Assembly (NCBI GenBank): GCA_001899145.1
Contig: MKVF01000030.1
Coordinates: forward strand, 186,001 to 250,000
Direction: 5' to 3'
DNA: 64,000 nt
Source: Flavobacteriia bacterium 40-80
GTDB taxonomy: Bacteria; Bacteroidota; Bacteroidia; Flavobacteriales_D; Crocinitomicaceae
The position numbers and the translations under genes are program-made. Positions 1 through 7,073 of the stretch are shown here, piece after piece (the stretch's first letter is position 1; the number at the start of each line of letters is the position of its first letter). The notes under the pieces were generated by a model. That model was not told the origin of the DNA, made no database searches, and saw only the letters and a list, made by a program, of their open reading frames with translations.

Positions 1-67
1 AAAATCCCCGCTGACCGGAAACCATCGTAAATATCCCCAGAAAAAAGATAAGGAGAAGTGCTTTCAT
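1..67 (-). CDS. Partial exported protein (N-terminal signal peptide only)
   Basis: An ATG at 65-67 on the minus strand opens a frame that stays open to the window edge (22 codons visible). The residues are MKALLLIFFLGIFTMVSG followed by Gln, a typical signal peptide with a probable cleavage site. It begins 9 nt after the stop codon of the tail-collar protein gene, so it is very probably the fourth gene of the same operon. The mature protein lies outside the window, so no function can be given. Only this N-terminus is seen. Confidence 0.6.
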   Translation of the reverse strand, partial: MKALLLIFFLGIFTMVSGQRGF

Positions 68-76
68 AAACAGATG

Positions 77-1009
77 TTAAGGTAGTTTGATGATATAGGC
101 TAACACATAGTAAACCGGACGGTTATCAAATGGCTGTGCATTCAGGCCGTCTGATGTTCCGTCGCCGGTAGTTCCGGTATGACGGTGGGCACCTGCTCCA
201 GATGTTGAGACGTTTCCTGTATTTCCGGGATATCCTCTTACTACATCAGTACCTGTATTTCCCCCTGATTTTTGTTGTGAATCATAACCTATCAGGTGTG
301 AATGATTTCCGTCCTGAGAAAACGTACCTCCATCAGATCCTTCTCCGATAGTATGCTGATGTCTGGGTAAATTAGCTTTCTCCAGTGTTACTTGATTTGT
401 CCCGCTTGAGTTTCCGATTGTTGAATAATCAGTATTTGACGGATCATAACCGGCAATGAATTTTCCCCTTAGGTCTGGTTTGGGAAAGAATGTCATATTT
501 CCGTTTAGATTATAGATATAGAAGCTACCATCGCATAAAGCCCAACCTGACGGAATACTGGCAATGCTTCCGGACCACATAATAATTGCTCCGGTAGGTA
601 CAAGTGCATTACTACTGAATCCGGTTACATTAAGATTGGGGGTTTGTACTCTTCCGCTGTCTATGATAAGGTCGCCTTTTACTTTTGGAGAGACATCAGG
701 AGTATTATTGTTAGGATAGGAACTATTGGGATTTTCTTTAGGTAACAAGCCTACCCAGCGATTCCCGTCAAAATAATAAAAGATTTTTTCATCAGTATCA
801 AATACGAGGAGAGATGATGCCGGATTTGTAATGGATAATCTTTCCAGCCTGGATACCCGGGGAAGCAAAGCCCCTCTGACTTCGTTGGCGGGTGATTGAA
901 TATCTATAGCAGCGGTTTCATCCGGTGTCGCTGTATTGATTCCGATTTGAGCATTAAACACATTCAAGCAAAGAATGTTTCCTAAGATTCCTAAAACTAT
1001 CTTTTTCAT
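77..1009 (-). CDS. Exported protein with phage tail collar domain
   Basis: 310 residues with a signal peptide (about 1-20). Residues about 21-90 form the module common at the start of Bacteroidota tail-fibre-like surface proteins (GINTATPDETAAIDIQSP, then RGALLPR, then YYFDGNRWVG). Residues about 135-310 resemble the phage tail collar / short tail fibre fold: the PTGAIIMWSG start, SGWALCDG, PDLRGKFIAGYD, a His-rich LPRHQH...GNHSH...AHRHTG section and the terminal NRPVYYVLAYIIKLP. Such domains usually form trimeric receptor-binding tips; a cell-surface adhesin role is inference. The gene starts 2 nt after the stop of the FnIII gene, so they are cotranscribed. I see no T9SS sorting domain. Confidence 0.85.
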   Translation of the reverse strand: MKKIVLGILGNILCLNVFNAQIGINTATPDETAAIDIQSPANEVRGALLPRVSRLERLSITNPASSLLVFDTDEKIFYYFDGNRWVGLLPKENPNSSYPNNNTPDVSPKVKGDLIIDSGRVQTPNLNVTGFSSNALVPTGAIIMWSGSIASIPSGWALCDGSFYIYNLNGNMTFFPKPDLRGKFIAGYDPSNTDYSTIGNSSGTNQVTLEKANLPRHQHTIGEGSDGGTFSQDGNHSHLIGYDSQQKSGGNTGTDVVRGYPGNTGNVSTSGAGAHRHTGTTGDGTSDGLNAQPFDNRPVYYVLAYIIKLP

Positions 1010-1011
1010 AA

Positions 1012-3009
1012 TTATTTTTTTAGAGAGACTTTATGTTTATAAATTTCGCTTCTGTAAATATTTCCTTCCTTATCATAAATTCTGATTTGATATTCCATGT
1101 CTTTATCGGATAACAGATCAGAATCAGAAAATTTTCGTTCATGGCTGATATATTTGAGCACTTTAAATTCCCCGCCGCTCACTCTTCTGAAGAGTACTTT
1201 TTGGGCGATTTCCTGTTCTTCGAAATCCTGCTCATATTTCCACGCTAAGTGAAGCGTATTGATTTTTCTTGCATATTTTACTTTTGAAAAATGGACAGAA
1301 ATAGTACTTTCTTTCTTTTCCCGGGGAACTGATAATTTAAACTCATTGGAAGGCCGGGAACGGTTTCCTGCTTTGTCTGTAGCTATAAGCCGGTAAACAT
1401 ATTCGGTTCCTAGTTCATAATTTCTGTCAAAATACATATTAATATCCGGTGGAACCAACGTATGGTTTACCTGCTCAAAGATAGCTGCAGTATCTTTTAA
1501 CTTTTTTCTGAAGATGTTATAACCCAGCAAATCCAGCTCAGTATTTTTCACCCATTCAATCCTGATTTTCTGATTTTCCAGAATTATGTTTTTCAGGAAA
1601 GGTTCTCTCGGTGCAGTAATGTCTATCATAGAATTTGAGGCCAGAGCTGATAGCTTACTTTCGTTGAGATTAGTATCCAGGGATATGACAGCATAGCTGA
1701 ACTTGTTCATCGCATTTTTCGGCAGAGAGTCTATAAAGAAATTATCTTTAAACGGAGCAGCTGTTAATAAGCTCAGATTATTGATGTCATTTTCGATCGA
1801 TCTGTATATTTTATAACCTAACAGATCTTTCTCCTGGTTCGCCTTCCATTTGACAATCAGGCGGGCAGAGTCGCTTACAACAATAACATTTTCAGGAATT
1901 CCAGGAGGAATGAGGTCCAGTATTTCCACTACGACTTCATTGGAAAAAGCTTTGTTACCTTCTTCATCTACAGCTGCAACTGTTATAAAATAAAGCCCTT
2001 CATCAAAATTTTCCGCTTTGAAGGAAGAATCCTGGAAAAACAAGGTGGAATTTGTATTTAATGATTTTAACAGGGTATCATCCGGTGTTTTGTAATACAG
2101 CTTATATTCCCTGAAATCCTCTTCTTTTTCCTCTTTATACCATTTTAGGTCAACAGTCTTGCCATAGATCACCTTTCTCAGATGTACGGGAGCTGCGGGT
2201 AATGTTTCGTCTTTAATTCTGATTTTTATAGGTTCGGATGGTACTGTAGGCTGATTAAAAAAATCCAGTCCTACAAGCGTATAATAGTATGTGTGCTTTT
2301 CTTTCAGGAATTCATCGCTATAGAAAAAACGGGGATATTCACTTTTACCCTCTTGATTTTTCACTTTTGAAACTAAAATGGGATCCTTTGTGATTAATGC
2401 TCCTATCGAATCTTTTGAATCAGATCGGTATATATTTACACCGTAATAACTCAGGGGATCAGGTTTCCATCCAAAAGTAACACCCCGTCTTTTCTGATCG
2501 TAGTAAATGCTGTCTATTTTTGCAGAAGCTGTTTCTGCTCCAAAACGGATGGGTTTACTTACACCAAATATTTTTCCCGATTGATTTTCCAGCCTGTAGT
2601 AAAAAGTTTGCGGTTTCAGTTCAAGGTCATTGTCTGAATAATATATTCCCAAGTATTTTGATAACGGAAGACTTTTAAACGATTTTAGCGTTAATATAAG
2701 TTTGCTCAAATCTTCTAATTCCGTATTATTTTTAAGTATCTCTTTTAAATCGGACAGTTCATTATCTTCGTTCAGATCGGTGGAAGAGAAAGAATAGTCA
2801 AATCTTTTAATCGGGGCATTATTTAATTTTACCCAGTTGGAGGAATCAGTAGAACGATAAATATTTACACCTTCTTTTAAAATTAATTCAGGTGCGTACC
2901 ACTTCAGTTCAATACTGCTTTTATTGATTTTTGCAACAATCTGAACAGATTGGGAATAAACCACAGTAGTGCCTATAAAAAGTATTATTGCCAGTAGTTT
3001 ATTTATCAT
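1012..3009 (-). CDS. Exported multi-domain fibronectin type III protein
   Basis: 665 residues with a signal peptide (about 1-19, ending VVYSQ). The rest is a chain of FnIII-like beta-sandwich units, recognised by recurring patterns such as LKWYAPE, VNIYRS, YYYTLVGLD, LKWYKEE, KWKANQEKDLLGYKIYRS and EWVKNTELDLLGYNIFRK, about six units, each ending in a Tyr-rich strand. These modules normally mediate protein-protein or protein-glycan contacts outside the cell. The start codon overlaps the end of the upstream barrel gene by 11 nt and the stop is 2 nt from the tail-collar gene, so the three are one translational unit. There is no obvious enzyme domain and no C-terminal T9SS signal. Confidence 0.85.
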   Translation of the reverse strand: MINKLLAIILFIGTTVVYSQSVQIVAKINKSSIELKWYAPELILKEGVNIYRSTDSSNWVKLNNAPIKRFDYSFSSTDLNEDNELSDLKEILKNNTELEDLSKLILTLKSFKSLPLSKYLGIYYSDNDLELKPQTFYYRLENQSGKIFGVSKPIRFGAETASAKIDSIYYDQKRRGVTFGWKPDPLSYYGVNIYRSDSKDSIGALITKDPILVSKVKNQEGKSEYPRFFYSDEFLKEKHTYYYTLVGLDFFNQPTVPSEPIKIRIKDETLPAAPVHLRKVIYGKTVDLKWYKEEKEEDFREYKLYYKTPDDTLLKSLNTNSTLFFQDSSFKAENFDEGLYFITVAAVDEEGNKAFSNEVVVEILDLIPPGIPENVIVVSDSARLIVKWKANQEKDLLGYKIYRSIENDINNLSLLTAAPFKDNFFIDSLPKNAMNKFSYAVISLDTNLNESKLSALASNSMIDITAPREPFLKNIILENQKIRIEWVKNTELDLLGYNIFRKKLKDTAAIFEQVNHTLVPPDINMYFDRNYELGTEYVYRLIATDKAGNRSRPSNEFKLSVPREKKESTISVHFSKVKYARKINTLHLAWKYEQDFEEQEIAQKVLFRRVSGGEFKVLKYISHERKFSDSDLLSDKDMEYQIRIYDKEGNIYRSEIYKHKVSLKK

Positions 3010-4744
3010 TTTTCCGATTATTAATGTATGTTTTTATTTGTTTGTAACCCGTATTAAAATTGTAACTGTAGGTCAGAGTCATTCTGTTTTCAATAAAATC
3101 CTGCGCTCCTGAGGTGACTGCTTTTCTTTGAATAAATGCATAATTTATCCTGAAGCTTTGAGATTTTGTGATAGAGTAATTAATTCCTGCTACAATGGAA
3201 AAATTCTGATTTGTCAGCACTTTGTTTTGTTTAGCCTGCTGAAACGAAAAACTGGAATTCAGTTTTATTTTTTTATTCAGAAGAGAGCTGTTTATTCCAA
3301 AAGTCGGCCCCATGTTAAACAGCATTATTCCGGCAGTTTCATTTTGACTTATGTTCAGACCAAGAACAAAACCGATGTTCTGAGGCTGAAGCTGAATATT
3401 GTATCCGGGATTTATTAATACTAAAGTGTTTGTTTCCTGCTTGTTTCCTGAAGATTTTTGTAAAGTGGACTGAACGGAAAAAGTATGTCTGATATCTTTT
3501 CCCAAAGAATAATTCAACATTATGTTTCCGGTTTCATTCAGCTGAGCAAACCGGATAGAGTCATAGTAAATGTCATACAGGGCAACAACGTTACTGCTGA
3601 AATTAGAATAGGAGAGATTAATATTAAGATTTTTCACAACATTGATACCTACCATTAAACTTCCTGCAATTTTTCGTTGTGTTGCGATTTGTTTTTTGTC
3701 CAGGTTATTTTCCTGAAGACCTATGCTTCCGTTTAGCACTAATAAATTATTCTTAAAATTCTTTCCTAATGAAAGTGCGTATTCCTGAATATCATTTGCA
3801 ATGAATGGAGAGCCTAAACTGGCATAATCAGGATCTATCCGCTTAAATTTTGCACCGATTGTATATCCTTTCAGCTCATAATCTATTTGAAAATTATAGG
3901 CTGAATTGATTTGTGTATTAGCTCTGGGAGTAAAAATTTTATTCAGATATGTGAATTTTTCAAATTTTTGTTCCGGTAGAAAAGTGTTGGGATTTAGGAT
4001 ACTCAGATGGTAGCTCCCCTGAATTTTTAACTTCTCAAAAAAAGTATTACCAAACTGGACTCCGAAGATCTGATTTTCAGATGGTGAAATTCGATTTGCC
4101 GTATCAAAAGCAATTGAATTTTTATTGTCAAATCCATTGAAATAAATAAGCTCTATATGATGTTTTTCCTTTCCGATTCTTAATTTTGCAGCGCCTCCCC
4201 ATCTTTCATAGGCAGGGTAAGAAACCATCACGCCTTCCACTCCTCCCTTGGGGACTGCTTTCATTAATCTGCCGAATCCAACACTAGCCGATACAATTCC
4301 TTTTTCAGGTTTAATTTCTATTCCTCCTCCCAGGAATAATGTTCCATTCATGGTATAGTCGCTAAAATTCATGCTTCGATATCCCATATGCACCGTGAGC
4401 CACTTGTAATTGGGACTAAGGCCGAATTGGTTAAAAGGCTGACTGAATTTATCTAATCCATGAGTGAATTTTTTATCCTGCTGGGTAATTGTAAATGTTA
4501 AAGGACAACTTATTTTTCCTAATAATGTTATATTGAGATTAGAGTTTATACTCCAATAAAAAGGATCTCTTCGGGGGTCTATTCCTTTTACATTGTAAAA
4601 AACCGCACTGGCATTTATCCCTCCTTGCAGGGAAATAGGATCTTGCTTCAATAAACCTTTTGCGTCTTGTACAAGGCGTTCCACGTTTTGTGCAATAGCG
4701 GACTGGATCATGAAGCAGAGAAGTATAAGGGCGGTTTTAGACAA
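2999..4744 (-). CDS. Predicted outer-membrane beta-barrel protein
   Basis: 581 residues with a signal peptide (MSKTALILLCFMIQSAIA, cleavage before QN). From about residue 40 the sequence alternates hydrophobic and polar residues with frequent aromatic ends (INSNLNITLLG, VSASVGFGRLM, MLNYSLGKDI, RMTLTYSYNFN), as in large outer-membrane barrels. No known family name is certain. The only reasonable start is a TTG at 4742-4744, lying about 10 nt after a predicted transcription start (see promoter 4758-4790). As first gene of the operon with the FnIII and tail-collar proteins it could anchor or export them, which is inference from context. Confidence 0.75.
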   Translation of the reverse strand: MSKTALILLCFMIQSAIAQNVERLVQDAKGLLKQDPISLQGGINASAVFYNVKGIDPRRDPFYWSINSNLNITLLGKISCPLTFTITQQDKKFTHGLDKFSQPFNQFGLSPNYKWLTVHMGYRSMNFSDYTMNGTLFLGGGIEIKPEKGIVSASVGFGRLMKAVPKGGVEGVMVSYPAYERWGGAAKLRIGKEKHHIELIYFNGFDNKNSIAFDTANRISPSENQIFGVQFGNTFFEKLKIQGSYHLSILNPNTFLPEQKFEKFTYLNKIFTPRANTQINSAYNFQIDYELKGYTIGAKFKRIDPDYASLGSPFIANDIQEYALSLGKNFKNNLLVLNGSIGLQENNLDKKQIATQRKIAGSLMVGINVVKNLNINLSYSNFSSNVVALYDIYYDSIRFAQLNETGNIMLNYSLGKDIRHTFSVQSTLQKSSGNKQETNTLVLINPGYNIQLQPQNIGFVLGLNISQNETAGIMLFNMGPTFGINSSLLNKKIKLNSSFSFQQAKQNKVLTNQNFSIVAGINYSITKSQSFRINYAFIQRKAVTSGAQDFIENRMTLTYSYNFNTGYKQIKTYINNRKNDK

Positions 4745-4757
4745 TTATTTTTTTTGA

Positions 4758-4790
4758 CAAATTTAACATTAAAATTGATATTTATTCAAA
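4758..4790 (-). promoter_or_regulatory. Bacteroidota-type promoter of the barrel/FnIII/tail-collar operon
   Basis: On the minus strand the -7 box TAAATTTG (4758-4765) is preceded by TTTG (4787-4790) with a 21-nt spacer, matching the Bacteroidota TTTG / TAnnTTTG consensus. The inferred start of transcription near 4754 gives a leader of about 10 nt before the TTG start codon at 4744. Confidence 0.65.
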
Positions 4791-4945
4791 CTTTTTGAGA
4801 TTGGGCCTTATTCTGAATGTCAAGAGTATTGAATTATAATATTTTAAATGGTTTAGACATATGTTTTATTTCGAATAAAAAGAGAGACAATAAATCTCTC
4901 CATTTATAAAAATCCCCTTAGTTTTTTCACTCAGGATTATTTCGG

Positions 4946-4953
4946 TAACTTTG
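4946..4953 (+). promoter_or_regulatory. Candidate -7 box upstream of the DEAD-box helicase
   Basis: TAACTTTG fits TAnnTTTG. It lies 82 nt before the helicase ATG, implying a long AT-rich leader. No good -33 TTG is seen at the right distance, so support is moderate. Confidence 0.4.
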
Positions 4954-5035
4954 CCGGGTATAATTGAAGATTACAACCGGAAAATAATTATACTGCAATT
5001 TAACTGTATGACGATTCCGGAATTAAAAGTAAGTA

Positions 5036-6340
5036 ATGAAATTCGAAGAATTAAATCTGACAAAACCGCTTTTGAACGCGATCGAAGGCATGGGATATGA
5101 TACCCCGACATTGATTCAGGAAAAAGCATTCCCTGTGATCATGTCCGGAAAAGACATTCTGGGAATTGCCCAGACAGGAACAGGGAAAACCCTTGCGTAC
5201 CTGTTGCCATCCCTGCGTTTGTGGCAATTCGCTAAAAATCCCTATCCCCAGATTCTGATCATTGTTCCTACAAGAGAGCTTGTACAGCAGGTTTGTGATG
5301 AGCTGGCACGTCTTTCCATGTATATGAATGTAGTGACTGTAGGTGTTTACGGAGGCGCAAATATTCGTACACAGGCGGCTGAGATCTTGCAGGGAGTCGA
5401 TGTGGTGGTAGGCACGCCGGGGCGCGTTATGGATTTGATTCTTCACGGAGATTTAATTGTCAAAAATATTAAGAGACTGATCATTGATGAGGTCGATGAA
5501 ACGCTGAATCTGGGATTCAGGAAGCAGCTGACAACTATTTTAGACCTGCTCCCGGAGCGAAAGCAATCCCTGCTTTTCAGTGCGACAATGGATGAAGAAA
5601 TTGAAGCGATCATTGATGAATACTTCGTTTCCCCGACTTATGTGGAAGCAGCACCGTCAGGAACCCCGATTGAAAAAATTCAACAGCTGGTTTACGAAGT
5701 CCCTAATTATAATACGAAGCTAAATCTGCTTCACAAATTGTTGGATGATGAGGATTTAAAGAAAGTGCTGATTTTTACAGAGAGCAAAAAATATGCAGAT
5801 GCTCTTTTTGAAAAGCTCAAACTGAAATATGAAGAACGGGTGGATGTAATTCATTCGAACAAAGCTCAGAATTACCGTTTTAATGCGGTTAATAAGTTTA
5901 AAAGCGGTGAGCTGAAGATTCTTGTAGCGACAGATTTGGTTTCCAGAGGTATGGATATCAGCGAAGTAACGCATGTGATCAATCTGAATGTCCCGGTGAA
6001 GGAAGAAAATTATATCCATCGTATCGGTCGTACTGGTCGCCAGGAGAAAAAAGGAGTGGCGATTACGTTGGTTTCCGCTCTGGAAAAAGACAACTGGGAT
6101 GCCATTGAAAAATTTATCAATATGGAAGTCGAACGTTTGCCAATTCCTTCTGATGTGATTATTTCTGAAGAGCTGACGCTGGATGAGCAACCGGAAGTGA
6201 AAATGAAAAATGTTCTGGTAAAGCTTCCAAAGAGGGAAAATGTCGGTCCGTCATTCCATGAAAAAAAGCTCAAAAACCAAAAAGATAAAAAGAAGAACGT
6301 AAAGCCGAAGGATAAGAAAAAAATCAAAAAAAGAAGATAA
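5036..6340 (+). CDS. DEAD-box-family RNA helicase (RhlE/CshA-like), motif II DEVD
   Basis: 434 residues. ATP-dependent RNA unwinding is expected, in ribosome assembly or RNA turnover. The motifs are in order: Q motif near residues 3-30 (FEELNLTK...TLIQ), motif I AQTGTGKT (45-52), Ia PTREL (78-82), Ib TPGR (127-130), motif II DEVD (151-154), III SAT (182-184), and VI HRIGRTGR near 330. The tail from about residue 405 is Lys-rich, as in RNA-binding extensions of RhlE-type helicases. Motif II is DEVD instead of DEAD; the catalytic Asp and Glu remain, so activity is likely retained. A DUF4256 gene follows 16 nt downstream. Confidence 0.93.
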   Translation: MKFEELNLTKPLLNAIEGMGYDTPTLIQEKAFPVIMSGKDILGIAQTGTGKTLAYLLPSLRLWQFAKNPYPQILIIVPTRELVQQVCDELARLSMYMNVVTVGVYGGANIRTQAAEILQGVDVVVGTPGRVMDLILHGDLIVKNIKRLIIDEVDETLNLGFRKQLTTILDLLPERKQSLLFSATMDEEIEAIIDEYFVSPTYVEAAPSGTPIEKIQQLVYEVPNYNTKLNLLHKLLDDEDLKKVLIFTESKKYADALFEKLKLKYEERVDVIHSNKAQNYRFNAVNKFKSGELKILVATDLVSRGMDISEVTHVINLNVPVKEENYIHRIGRTGRQEKKGVAITLVSALEKDNWDAIEKFINMEVERLPIPSDVIISEELTLDEQPEVKMKNVLVKLPKRENVGPSFHEKKLKNQKDKKKNVKPKDKKKIKKRR

Positions 6341-6356
6341 TTTTTTGAAAGTTAAT

Positions 6357-6917
6357 ATGGCACAGAGAACAATATCTGAAAAAGACGGGGCAGAGCTGCT
6401 TAAGATTCTGAGAAAAAGATTCGAAGCGAATATGCCACGGCATAATAATCTTATATGGGACCTGATTGAGCCGAAGCTCAAAGCTCAGCCGGAGAAACTA
6501 TGGTCTCTGAATCAAATGGAGCTGACAGGCGGAGAGCCGGATGTGATTGGCTATAATGCTGAAAAAGACAGCTATATTTTTTATGATTGCTCTCCTGAAA
6601 GCCCGAAAGAGAGAAGAAGCTACTGTTACGACCGTCCGGCGCTTGAATCCAGAAAAAAATACCCACCGGAGAATAATGCGCTGGATGTTGCGGCTGCAAT
6701 GGGAATTTCTCTTTTAACCGAAGAGGAATACCGAAATTTACAGCAAACAGGCGCTTTTGATTTAAAAACTTCCAGCTGGATACAAACGCCCGAATCTGTC
6801 AGGAAGCTGGGTGGTGCGCTTTTTTGCGACAGACGTTACGATACCGTTTTCGTATATCATAACGGAGCGGATTCTTATTACAGCTCGCGAGGTTTCAGAG
6901 GGAAGCTTGAAATATGA
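6357..6917 (+). CDS. DUF4256 family protein
   Basis: 186 residues from the ATG at 6357; an in-frame TTG at 6345 would add four residues and is less likely. The sequence fits the DUF4256 family throughout: LLKILRKRFEANMPRH near the start, GGEPDVIGY, YDCSPESPKERRS, CYDRPALESRKK, LDVAAAMGI and the LGGALFCDRRYD-TVFVYHNGADSYY end. No signal peptide or membrane segment is present, so it is cytoplasmic. The family has no established function that I know of. It closely follows the helicase and probably shares its transcript. Confidence 0.85.
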   Translation: MAQRTISEKDGAELLKILRKRFEANMPRHNNLIWDLIEPKLKAQPEKLWSLNQMELTGGEPDVIGYNAEKDSYIFYDCSPESPKERRSYCYDRPALESRKKYPPENNALDVAAAMGISLLTEEEYRNLQQTGAFDLKTSSWIQTPESVRKLGGALFCDRRYDTVFVYHNGADSYYSSRGFRGKLEI

Positions 6918-7046
6918 TTTTTTCTGCAGCCGTTTTGATAGAATGACATCTTTATTCTCAGGATGCAACAGGCTGTTTTTGTAATGTAAAATCTTATTTC
7001 CGGATATCTGATCGTATTTTCCCATTTTCAATTGCGCATTTTTCAC

Positions 7047-7054
7047 TATATTTG
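7047..7054 (+). promoter_or_regulatory. Candidate -7 box for the fused E1 gene
   Basis: TATATTTG matches TAnnTTTG exactly and lies 19 nt before the ATG at 7074, giving a leader of roughly 15 nt. No matching -33 TTG is seen. Confidence 0.5.
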
Positions 7055-7073
7055 TGTACCTTAATCCAAAGTT

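Noticed and set aside
77-1009. Tail-collar gene as evidence of a prophage
   Set aside because: It has a signal peptide and sits among envelope genes; no capsid, terminase, portal or integrase gene is near.
4882-4900. Hairpin GAGAGA...TCTCTC between the divergent barrel and helicase genes
   Set aside because: No gene ends there on either strand, and the stem is only 6 bp, so it is not called a terminator.
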